From Burkholderiaceae bacterium (GTDB lineage Bacteria; Pseudomonadota; Gammaproteobacteria; Burkholderiales; Burkholderiaceae_C): a DNA stretch of 6,456 nucleotides. This document shows, in pieces, positions 1 to 5,133 of the stretch (its first letter is position 1; each line of letters opens with the position of its first letter). Under the pieces are notes generated by a model. It did no database searches. It saw only the letters and a list, made by a program, of their open reading frames with translations, and was not told the DNA's origin. The stretch covers positions 1 to 6,456 of the forward strand of contig JAISNB010000121.1 in the NCBI GenBank assembly GCA_031276435.1, given 5' to 3'. A program made the translations under genes and the position numbers.

Positions 1-539
1 TCGTGCGCTTCAGGCACGAAGTCTTCGACAAAGCCGATGGTAAAGCCCAGTCCGGCGGTGTAGGGGCGCGGCTGGAGGGCGCCCAGCGTGCGGTCGTAAA
101 AGCCGCCGCCATAGCCGAGCCGGTAGCCGCCCGGCCCGTAGCCGACGCAGGGCACAAAGAGCAGGCGGGGCGCGATTCGCTCTGTGTCCTTGGGTTTGGG
201 GATGCCGTAGGCGTCCTTTTCCATCGGGCAGCCCGGGTACCAGAGGTGAAAGCTCAGGGTTTTGTGCACGCGGTCCACCACGGGCAGGCCAATGCGGCGG
301 CGCTGCGGCTCTTCCATCAGCTCGCCATCTTCTTTCCAGCGGTGCAGCGCGGGCAGGGGGTCGAACTCGCCCTTGATGGGCCAGTAGGCGCCAATGACGG
401 TTTCGGGCCGTCCCAGCAGCCAGATGCGCATGACCTCGCGCAGCGCCGCGTGGCGCGCCATGCGCTCGCCCATGTGCTGGCGCGCGTGGATGAGTTGTTC
501 GCGCAGCGCCTTTTTCTTCTCTGATGCGTCGTTGTCCAT
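1..539 (-). CDS. ygfA: 5-formyltetrahydrofolate cyclo-ligase (C-terminus cut by window edge)
   Basis: ATP-dependent cytoplasmic enzyme that converts 5-formyltetrahydrofolate to 5,10-methenyltetrahydrofolate, returning a dead-end folate to the one-carbon pool. Translation of the minus strand from the ATG at 539-537 gives 179 codons before the window ends. Family landmarks are visible: VIGAYWPIKGEFDP (about residues 48-61), IGLPVVDR (83-90), and the nucleotide-binding signature LGYGGGFYDRTL (141-152), preceded by LLFVPCVGYGPGGYR (126-140). The family is usually about 190-200 residues, so only a short C-terminal tail should be missing. The start is the first ATG of the frame and gives a charged N-terminus (MDNDASEKKKALREQL). 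No clear Shine-Dalgarno sequence precedes it. It is divergent from the transglycosylase gene with only nine bases between start codons. The symbols fau or MTHFS are also used for this family. The product call is secure; the exact start is slightly less so. Confidence 0.95.
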   Translation of the reverse strand, partial: MDNDASEKKKALREQLIHARQHMGERMARHAALREVMRIWLLGRPETVIGAYWPIKGEFDPLPALHRWKEDGELMEEPQRRRIGLPVVDRVHKTLSFHLWYPGCPMEKDAYGIPKPKDTERIAPRLLFVPCVGYGPGGYRLGYGGGFYDRTLGALQPRPYTAGLGFTIGFVEDFVPEAH

Positions 540-542
540 AAT
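537..542 (+). promoter_or_regulatory. Possible -10 element for a leaderless slt transcript
   Basis: CATAAT matches the sigma-70 -10 consensus TATAAT at five of six bases. It ends six bases before the slt ATG at 549, so the predicted transcription start would fall on or next to the start codon. No convincing -35 element lies 16-18 bases upstream (TTCTTC at 514-519 is poor). There is also no Shine-Dalgarno sequence before 549, which agrees with a leaderless message but does not prove it. The element overlaps the start codon of the divergent cyclo-ligase gene. Confidence 0.3.
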
Positions 543-548
543 GCCCAG

Positions 549-2648
549 ATGCGTTTGAAATCGATTCTGACACCATTGCCACTGCCGCGCCTGCGCCGGG
601 CGGTTCTTTTTTCGTGCGCACTGGCGTTGTGGGCATGCTCCGCGCCCAGTGTGGTTTGGGCGGCGGATGCGGCGCCTGCCGTTTATTCGGCAGCGGATGC
701 CGAGAGTGCCTTGCTTGAGATGCGCCAGGCCTGGCAAAAGCGCGATTCGGCCCGGCTCACCGCCTTGCTGCCGCGCGTGGCCGGGCATCCACTGGAAGTC
801 TGGGGCGCTTATTGGGAGTTGCGCGCGCGCATCGACGCCAATGCCGCCACGCTGCGGCAGGTGCAGGATTTTGCCGCGCGCTGGAGCGGCACGTATCAGG
901 AAGATCGCCTGCGCAACGACTGGTTGCTGTGGGCGGGCAGGCGGCGCGACTGGGCCGGTTTTGCCGCCGAGTTGCCACGTTTTCGCATGGGCGACGATCC
1001 GCAAGTGCGCTGTTACAGCGCAGCCTCTGGCATGCTGGCCGGGCACGCGCCCGACGCGCAAACGGTGCGGCGCGCCACGCAAGACTGGCTGGCGCTGCGC
1101 GATGTGGATGATGGTTGCCAACTGGCCGCCAGTCTGCTTTACCAGCGCGGTCTGTTGCCCGCCACCGTCATCTGGGCCAAGGCCTGGCAGGCCGCTGGCG
1201 AGCAACGCTGGGCCATGGCGCGCGCTGCCGCGACACTGGTCATGCCAGAGGCGGGGCAAGAGCTGGCAGCCATCCAGAAAAGTCCGGCGCGCTATCTGGC
1301 CGGGCGCAGCGGCAGCAACCGCACGCCAGAGATGCTGACGCTGGCGCTGGCGCGGCTGGCCGTGCAAGATGCGGCGCAAGTGGCGCAAATGCTCGGCGGC
1401 GGGTTGGCTGAAAAGCTGTCCGAGCGGCAGCGCAACTGGGCCTGGGGCGCGGCGGGCGCGCAGGCGGCGTTCAGCCTGTCTGATCTTGCGCCGGGCTACT
1501 TTGCCAAAGTCACGCGCGACGCCGATTTGAGCCACAACATGCTGGCCTGGAAAGCGCGCGCCGCGCTGCGGCAGGGCGATTGGACAAACGTGCTGCGCGC
1601 CATCCATGCCATGCAGGACGACGCTGAAGATCAGGAAGCCTGGGTGTACTGGAAGGCGCGCGCCCAGATCGCACTGGCTGGCAGCAGCAGCGGCGAGGGC
1701 AGCCAGCGCGCGCGCGACGCCGCGCGCGCCAGTCTGGAAAAGCTGGCCAGCGCGCCCGGATCGTTTGGCTACTACGCGAAACTGGCGCGCGAAGACCTGG
1801 GCCGTCCCATTGCCGCGCCGCCCGCGCCCGCGCCCCTGACGGTGGCCGAAAAAGAAAACGCGCGCCGCGACATCGGCCTCAACCGCGCTTTGCTGGCCAT
1901 TGCCGTGGGGTTGCGCAACGAAGGCGCGCGCGAGTGGAACTACGTTACCCGCCTGCACACGCCCGGCGGCATGAGCGACCGCGCGCTTTACGCCGCCGCC
2001 GACCTAGCCTGCCAGTACCAGGCGTGGGACCGCTGCATCAACAGCAGCGAGCGCACGCGCGGCTTCATGGACTTTGCGCAACGTTTTCCCCTGCCGTACC
2101 GCGCCGAGGTGCTGGCCAGCGCGCGCGATGCGGGCCTCGACCCGGCCTATGTGTACGGGCTGATCCGGCAAGAAAGCCGCTTTGTGCCCGACGCGCGCTC
2201 CAGCGCGGGCGCTTCGGGCCTGATGCAGCTCATGCCCGCTACTGCGCGCTGGATGGCGCGCAAAACCGGCCTGGACGACTTCAAGGTCGAGCAGGTCAAC
2301 GTGCCCGAGACCAACCTGCTGCTTGGCACGCGCTACCTCGCCCTGGCCCTGGCCGATCTGGGCGGCTCGCTGCCGCTGGCCGCCGCCGCCTACAACGCCG
2401 GGCCAAGCCGGGCGCGGCTCTGGCGCGCGCCCGGCGGCAGCAGCAGCCCGACACTGGACGGCGCCATCTGGGTGGAAAACATCCCTTTCCGAGAAACGCG
2501 CAACTACGTCAAGCAGGTGCTCTCCAACACCACCGACTACGCGGCGCGCCTTGGCGGCGGCCAGCAGCCGCAGTCGCTCAGGCAGCGCCTGGGCGTTGTC
2601 GGCCCGCCGCCGCCCACAGAAAGCGCGCCCGATACAGACCTGCCCTGA
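549..2648 (+). CDS. slt: Soluble lytic murein transglycosylase, Slt family
   Basis: Periplasmic enzyme that cleaves the MurNAc-GlcNAc bond of peptidoglycan and forms 1,6-anhydro-MurNAc ends, serving wall turnover and recycling. The 699-residue product starts with an arginine-bearing n-region and hydrophobic core (about 13-30), then likely cleavage near VVWA-ADAAP (38/39). LWAC at 27-30 is a poor lipobox because tryptophan sits before the alanine. Residues about 45-500 are an alanine/tryptophan-rich helical repeat region like the superhelical ring of Slt70. The catalytic SLT domain spans about 520-665: GLIRQESRF with catalytic Glu542, GLMQLMP (557-563), AYNAGP (614-619) and IPFRETRNYVKQVL (645-658). 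A Pro-rich tail ends the protein. E. coli Slt is about 645 residues, so the length fits. The ATG at 549 is the only ATG that keeps the signal peptide; the frame opens just upstream, after a TGA at 522. No Shine-Dalgarno sequence is visible. Confidence 0.95.
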   Translation: MRLKSILTPLPLPRLRRAVLFSCALALWACSAPSVVWAADAAPAVYSAADAESALLEMRQAWQKRDSARLTALLPRVAGHPLEVWGAYWELRARIDANAATLRQVQDFAARWSGTYQEDRLRNDWLLWAGRRRDWAGFAAELPRFRMGDDPQVRCYSAASGMLAGHAPDAQTVRRATQDWLALRDVDDGCQLAASLLYQRGLLPATVIWAKAWQAAGEQRWAMARAAATLVMPEAGQELAAIQKSPARYLAGRSGSNRTPEMLTLALARLAVQDAAQVAQMLGGGLAEKLSERQRNWAWGAAGAQAAFSLSDLAPGYFAKVTRDADLSHNMLAWKARAALRQGDWTNVLRAIHAMQDDAEDQEAWVYWKARAQIALAGSSSGEGSQRARDAARASLEKLASAPGSFGYYAKLAREDLGRPIAAPPAPAPLTVAEKENARRDIGLNRALLAIAVGLRNEGAREWNYVTRLHTPGGMSDRALYAAADLACQYQAWDRCINSSERTRGFMDFAQRFPLPYRAEVLASARDAGLDPAYVYGLIRQESRFVPDARSSAGASGLMQLMPATARWMARKTGLDDFKVEQVNVPETNLLLGTRYLALALADLGGSLPLAAAAYNAGPSRARLWRAPGGSSSPTLDGAIWVENIPFRETRNYVKQVLSNTTDYAARLGGGQQPQSLRQRLGVVGPPPPTESAPDTDLP

Positions 2649-2879
2649 GCGCGCCACTGCCAACGGTTGCAAACGCGCGCGGGCTTGCCATTGCCGCGCG
2701 TCGCACCGTGCGCTGTTCAAGGCGTGGGCATCGGGCTTTTGCGCCGCGCGTTTGGGCCTTGCTGGCGTCGCCACGGACAGGCGCTTTGTGGCATCCACGC
2801 GACACGCCATGGGCCGCCGCCACGCGCCGCGCGCGCCCGCTCAAACCGCTGCGTGGCGTCCGCAAACAGGTTCTAAAGC

Positions 2880-2951
2880 CATATTAGTAATTTGCAAACA
2901 AAAAAATAGTAGTTTTATTTTTAAGTGTTGGCTAGCATCATTGGTGCAATG
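2880..2951 (+). promoter_or_regulatory. AT-rich promoter and operator region of sbp
   Basis: Bases about 2880-2930 are strongly AT-rich in an otherwise very GC-rich window. One possible sigma-70 pair is TTGCAA (2892-2897) and TATTTT (2916-2921), 18 bases apart, four of six matches each; TAGCAT (2933-2938) is another -10-like hexamer. A small inverted repeat, CATTG-GTG-CAATG, lies at 2939-2951. Sulfate-binding protein genes in proteobacteria are typically under CysB-family (LysR-type) control, and such activators bind AT-rich sequence ahead of the promoter. CysB binding here is inference; I cannot name a base-level CysB site. Confidence 0.5.
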
Positions 2952-2964
2952 TTCTTCAACCATT

Positions 2965-2971
2965 GAGAGAG
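2965..2971 (+). promoter_or_regulatory. Ribosome-binding site of sbp
   Basis: GAGAGAG ends six bases before the ATG at 2978. It fixes that start over the in-frame TTG at 2963, which would overlap this site and leave no usable spacing. The ATG also gives the compact signal peptide expected of the family. Confidence 0.7.
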
Positions 2972-2977
2972 TTCAAC

Positions 2978-3988
2978 ATGATCAAACGTCGTTTCTGGAT
3001 CCAGGCCACCCTGGCCCTTGCCGCACTGGGCGGCACGCTGGGGGCGCAAGCGCAAGGCACGGTCAACCTGCTCAACGTGTCGTATGACCCGACGCGCGAG
3101 CTGTACGTGGAATTCAACCAGGCCTTCGCCAAATACTGGAAAGCCAAGACCGGGCAAGACGTGAGCATCAAGCAGTCGCACGGCGGCTCGGGCAAGCAGG
3201 CGCGCTCCATCATCGACGGGCTGGACGCCGACGTTGCCACCCTGGGGCTGGCGCCCGACATCGACGCGCTGGTCAAAAACGGCGGCTGGGTCGCGGCCAA
3301 CTGGCAAAAGCGCCTGCCCAACAACTCGGCGCCCTACACCTCGACCATTGTGCTGCTGGTGCGCAAAGGCAACCCCAAGGGCATCGCGGACTGGGGCGAT
3401 CTGATCAAACCCGGCGTCAAAGTCATCACGCCCAACCCCAAGACATCGGCTGGCGCGCAGTGGAACTACCTGGCCGCGTGGGAATACGCCAAGCGCAAAT
3501 TCGGCGGCGACGCTGCCGCCAAGGACTTTGTTGCCAAGCTCTACGCCAACGTGCCCGTGCTCGACACCGGCGCGCGCGGCTCCACCATCACCTTTGCCCA
3601 GCGCAATCAGGGCGACGTGCTGCTGGCCTGGGAAAACGAGGCTTTCCTGGTGCTCAAGGAATTCGGCGCCGACAAGTTCGACATCGTTGTGCCGCCACTG
3701 AGCATCCTGGCCGAACCCGTGGTGGCCGTGGTCGACAAGAACGTGGACAAGAAGGGCACGCGCGCCGTGGCCGAGGAATACCTCAAATACCTGTACTCCG
3801 ACGAGGGCCAGGACCTTGCCGGCAAACACTACTACCGCCCCAGCAGCGAAAAAGCCCGCGCCAAATACACGGCGCAATTTCCCAAGCTGGAGCTGTTCAC
3901 CATCGACCAGGCCTTTGGCGGCTGGGCCAACGCGAGAAAGCACTTTGCCGATGGCGGCAACTTTGACCAGATCTACACCAAGAAATAA
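2978..3988 (+). CDS. sbp: Periplasmic sulfate-binding protein of a sulfate ABC transporter
   Basis: Captures sulfate (sometimes thiosulfate) in the periplasm and delivers it to the CysT/CysW/CysA-type permease for assimilation into cysteine. The product has 336 residues, normal for the family. A Sec signal peptide (MIKRRFWIQATLALAALGG...) should be cut at AQA-QG (25/26). The mature start LLNVSYDPTRELY (31-43), KTGQDVSIKQSHGGSGKQAR (57-76), DVATLGLAPDID (85-96), NPKTS (153-157) and DTGARGSTITF...GDVLLAWENEA (196-222) are Sbp/CysP family landmarks; the tryptophan of AWENEA corresponds to the ligand-binding Trp. One oddity is SAGAQW at 157-162, where the family usually has SGGARW. No cysTWA genes follow, so this gene appears to be transcribed alone, or its permease is encoded elsewhere. 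The product call is secure; sulfate against thiosulfate preference cannot be read from the sequence. Confidence 0.95.
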   Translation: MIKRRFWIQATLALAALGGTLGAQAQGTVNLLNVSYDPTRELYVEFNQAFAKYWKAKTGQDVSIKQSHGGSGKQARSIIDGLDADVATLGLAPDIDALVKNGGWVAANWQKRLPNNSAPYTSTIVLLVRKGNPKGIADWGDLIKPGVKVITPNPKTSAGAQWNYLAAWEYAKRKFGGDAAAKDFVAKLYANVPVLDTGARGSTITFAQRNQGDVLLAWENEAFLVLKEFGADKFDIVVPPLSILAEPVVAVVDKNVDKKGTRAVAEEYLKYLYSDEGQDLAGKHYYRPSSEKARAKYTAQFPKLELFTIDQAFGGWANARKHFADGGNFDQIYTKK

Positions 3989-4323
3989 GGCCAAACCGGA
4001 CGTGCGCTTCGTGCGGGCAAGAGAGATAACGGGATTTCTGGTCAAAAAACATGCTTGAGTTGCGTTTTGACAGCCATCACCGCGCGCGGCGCGGCGGCGC
4101 GCCCGTGGCGGCAGCACTGCTGCTGCTACCGCAAACCAGGCGCGCCACCGCAGTCGGGTGGTGCTGGCTGACCACCATCGTTGCCGCTTTTGCCCGCACT
4201 TTTTTTCATGACGCGCGTTTTGGGGCCAATGCCAGTCGCCGCCAGAGAGCAAGACACAAGAAGCCTCTGGCCGCCCAGCAGGCTGGCACCCAATGGGCGA
4301 CTTTCGCGGCGGGGTGACGACAC
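3989..4323. other. Non-coding stretch downstream of sbp, with a small structured element
   Basis: I recognise no conserved gene here. An 88-codon frame from the ATG at 4051 to 4317 lacks a Shine-Dalgarno sequence and family features and is probably not a gene. Three consecutive Cys codons (4118-4126) lie in another frame that could start only at TTG (4055 or 4067) and stops at 4169-4171. Around that stop, GGTGG (4157-4161) can pair with CCACC on its left (4145-4149) or with ACCACC on its right (4171-4176). A run of seven Ts (4200-4206) follows 23 bases later. No standard intrinsic terminator for sbp is visible. A promoter for the ssu genes might lie in the AT-richer part (about 4025-4070), but I cannot define it. 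Confidence 0.5.
4311..4317 (+). promoter_or_regulatory. Shine-Dalgarno-like site for the longer form of the poly-Cys frame
   Basis: GGGGTGA lies six bases before the ATG at 4324. Its last five bases are complementary to the 16S 3' end and the rest can pair with one wobble. It is the best initiation signal for the frame that ends in five Cys codons at 4515, and would give a 63-residue product. The shorter 20-residue form starting at 4453 has no comparable site. Confidence 0.4.
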
Positions 4324-4452
4324 ATGAATGCTGTTTTTTCAATGTCCATCTGGCGATTGCAGCCCCTGCCGCGTCGCGGCGGCGGCCATGCCGCACATGC
4401 TTTGGATCACGCAAAAGAAGTTGGCGGTGGGGCAGCGCCGCCCGGTTTCCGA

Positions 4453-4515
4453 ATGCCGGTTTGGCCCGTTGTGCCGCTGGCGTGGCAGGCGCGCTGTTGT
4501 TGTTGCTGCGCCTGA
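4453..4515 (+). CDS. Candidate poly-cysteine leader peptide
   Basis: A short frame from the ATG at 4453 encodes MPVWPVVPLAWQARCCCCCA and stops with TGA at 4513-4515. The last codons are TGT TGT TGT TGC TGC GCC TGA, so five Cys codons are read just before the stop. The same frame can start at 4324 (63 residues, better ribosome-binding site) or 4342. I do not recognise it as a member of any protein family. Its setting between a sulfate-binding gene and sulfonate-binding genes, its size and the hairpins around it suggest a leader peptide that senses cysteinyl-tRNA supply. Mycobacteria are known to use polycysteine short frames as cysteine-responsive attenuators; a betaproteobacterial counterpart is my inference. 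Against it, the run is a short triplet repeat that reads as Val/Ala or Leu in other frames, so chance is possible. Confidence 0.4.
   Translation: MPVWPVVPLAWQARCCCCCA
4486..4514 (+). other. RNA hairpin with the Cys codons in its loop
   Basis: CAGGCGC (4486-4492) and GCGCCTG (4508-4514) form a perfect 7-bp stem with a 15-base loop (4493-4507) that holds nearly all of the Cys run; the right arm includes the stop codon. A ribosome stalled on the Cys codons would keep this stem open. The left side (GGCGCGC, 4488-4494) can instead pair with GCGCGCC at 4540-4546. The pairing is exact; its use as a switch is inference. Confidence 0.4.
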
Positions 4516-4524
4516 ACGCCCGCC

Positions 4525-4566
4525 GCGCGCTGGATTTTGGCGCGCCCCTCTTCTCTTGACGTCTTT
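4525..4566 (+). terminator. Possible attenuator stem with pyrimidine-rich tail
   Basis: GCGCGC at 4525-4530 pairs with GCGCGC at 4540-4545 across a nine-base loop (TGGATTTTG). Downstream comes CCCTCTTCTCTT and then, after GACGTC, a TTTTT run. The tail is mixed C/T rather than a clean T-run, so this is a weak intrinsic-terminator candidate. It competes with the pairing of 4540-4546 to 4488-4494. Confidence 0.25.
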
Positions 4567-4599
4567 TTCAGGGTGGCCCCACGCGCGGCACCCGCATCC

Positions 4600-4603
4600 G
4601 GAG
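4600..4603 (+). promoter_or_regulatory. Ribosome-binding site of the 4611 frame
   Basis: GGAG lies seven bases before the ATG at 4611, ideal spacing. It is the main evidence that the following frame is translated, and it favours the ATG at 4611 over the adjacent TTG at 4608. Confidence 0.5.
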
Positions 4604-4610
4604 CAATTTG

Positions 4611-4922
4611 ATGAGCCAACAACACACGCAACCCCCCGGGGCCAATTGGCCCCGTGTCCCTTGGCGGCATGACGGCAACGCCGAAGAAGCCGCTGACGCG
4701 ACCTGCGCCGCGCTGGCGCGCATTCTGGCCGTAACCGCCCGCGCCTGGGGCATTCAGGCCACTGGCGCGCCGGTGGATTGGCGCGTTGCCGCGGCGCCGC
4801 CGCCAGCACTGCCTTCGCAGCCGCCGCCATGGCGCAGCAGTTGGCGCGCGGGCAACAGCGGCCATGCCTTGCCGCGCGCGGCGCGCGCCAGCCTGGACTT
4901 GTGGCGCGGGGTGGCGGTTTGA
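4611..4922 (+). CDS. Hypothetical 103-residue protein upstream of ssuA
   Basis: I do not recognise this protein. Support for it being real: a well-spaced GGAG ribosome-binding site, a high share of G/C in third codon positions like the neighbouring genes, and a believable helix with acidic and alanine residues (NAEEAADATCAALARILAV, about 23-41). The rest is rich in Ala, Pro, Trp and Arg, with a Pro/Trp stretch (APPPALPSQPPPW, 62-74), and has no signal peptide, membrane segment or metal motif. It lies 95 bases after the poly-Cys stop and 218 bases before ssuA, in the same direction, so it could be the first gene of the sulfonate operon. A perfect 18-bp palindrome covers codons 9-15. Alternatively it could be an open frame in GC-rich non-coding DNA. 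Confidence 0.45.
   Translation: MSQQHTQPPGANWPRVPWRHDGNAEEAADATCAALARILAVTARAWGIQATGAPVDWRVAAAPPPALPSQPPPWRSSWRAGNSGHALPRAARASLDLWRGVAV
4637..4654. repeat. Perfect 18-bp palindrome
   Basis: CGGGGCCAATTGGCCCCG is exactly self-complementary. As DNA it has the two-fold symmetry of a dimeric repressor site; as RNA it gives a 7-bp G/C-only stem with an AAUU loop. It starts 26 bases after the ATG at 4611, where a stable stem could affect early translation. No T-run follows, so it is not an intrinsic terminator. Confidence 0.6.
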
Positions 4923-4941
4923 GCGCCGCCGTCCGGTTTTT
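4913..4941 (+). terminator. Weak stem and T-run at the end of the 4611 frame
   Basis: GGCGG (4913-4917) pairs with CCGCC (4926-4930), followed six bases later by TTTTT (4937-4941). The stop codon of the 4611 frame lies in the loop. The stem is short and the T-run offset, so this is a weak terminator or pause-site candidate only. Confidence 0.2.
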
Positions 4942-4957
4942 CAGGAGCGCCCCTGCC

Positions 4958-5005
4958 GTGCTGCCCATGCAAACCTTCTTCCCGCACATGCGATGTAGCG
5001 CCTGA
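4958..5005 (+). CDS. Possible 15-residue Met/Cys leader peptide
   Basis: AGGAG at 4943-4947 is followed ten bases later by a GTG start (4958), or by an in-frame ATG at 4967. The peptide would read MLPMQTFFPHMRCSA, with three Met and one Cys, and stops at 5003-5005. The stop codon touches the strong hairpin at 5005-5029. The end of the frame shares GCGCCTGA with the end of the poly-Cys frame. Spacing from the AGGAG is slightly long for the GTG. This is a candidate, not a recognised family, and may be chance. Confidence 0.25.
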   Translation: MLPMQTFFPHMRCSA

Positions 5006-5029
5006 CTGGCCGCAGCGGGCGCGGCCAGT
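5005..5029 (+). other. Strong RNA hairpin upstream of ssuA
   Basis: ACTGGCCGC (5005-5013) and GCGGCCAGT (5021-5029) form a perfect 9-bp stem with a seven-base loop, extendable by two wobble pairs. A TTTTT run begins at 5045, 15 bases beyond the stem, too far for a standard intrinsic terminator. It may be an attenuator part, a pause site or an mRNA-stabilising structure ahead of ssuA. Confidence 0.5.
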
Positions 5030-5069
5030 TGGCACCGGTTCCCCTTTTTGCTTTGACCCGGAAGCGATT

Positions 5070-5083
5070 CCCTTGCGCAAGGG
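5070..5083. repeat. Perfect 14-bp palindrome 57 bases before ssuA
   Basis: CCCTTGCGCAAGGG is exactly self-complementary. Its position between the hairpin and the ssuA ribosome-binding site suits an operator for a dimeric regulator. As RNA it would give a 5-bp stem with a GCGC loop. I cannot assign a regulator. Confidence 0.45.
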
Positions 5084-5127
5084 CGGGCGTGGCTTTCCCA
5101 GGCGCATGCACAGCAGTCTTTTTTTGC

Positions 5128-5133
5128 AGGAGT
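5128..5133 (+). promoter_or_regulatory. Ribosome-binding site of ssuA
   Basis: AGGAGT lies seven bases before the ATG at 5141. This supports that start in spite of the unusually long n-region it gives the signal peptide. A run of seven or more Ts lies directly upstream. Confidence 0.75.

Larger units (their letters stand above)
2649..2977. other. Intergenic spacer between slt and sbp
   Basis: I see no supported gene in these 329 bases. The open frames on both strands lack good starts and recognisable protein features. The left 230 bases are GC-rich like their surroundings and show no hairpin followed by a T-run, so no intrinsic terminator for slt can be assigned. The right 100 bases change abruptly to AT-rich sequence and hold the presumed sbp control region. 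Confidence 0.7.

Noticed and set aside
540..548. 6S RNA, which precedes the cyclo-ligase gene in many proteobacteria
   Set aside because: Only nine bases separate the cyclo-ligase start from slt, so there is no room for it on that side.
10..636. Minus-strand frame overlapping the cyclo-ligase (208 codons)
   Set aside because: It is in a different frame from the clear LGYGGGFYDRTL-containing product and is Arg/Ala/Pro-rich low-complexity sequence.
1934..2887. Plus-strand frame overlapping the end of slt (317 codons)
   Set aside because: The slt frame carries the catalytic SLT motifs; this one is an Arg/Ala-rich shadow running into the spacer.
4067..4072. Perfect -35 hexamer TTGACA
   Set aside because: The sequence 16-18 bases downstream is GC-only with no -10-like hexamer.
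4051..4317. 88-codon plus-strand frame between sbp and the poly-Cys frame
   Set aside because: No ribosome-binding site, weaker third-position G/C bias than real genes here, and no recognisable features; it has one hydrophobic stretch but that alone is not support.
2921..4414. Long open frame on the minus strand opposite sbp (497 codons)
   Set aside because: It mirrors the sbp coding sequence, shows no recognisable domain and is an expected by-product of high GC third positions.
4778..5005. 75-codon plus-strand frame overlapping the 4611 frame
   Set aside because: Out of frame with the better supported frame and without its own ribosome-binding site; only its last 15 codons, with AGGAG ahead, were kept as a leader candidate.
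5030..5051. Sigma-54-like promoter (TGGCAC followed by TTGC)
   Set aside because: The spacing between TGGCAC and TTGC is 12 bases rather than the required five, and the bases at the correct position are CCCC.
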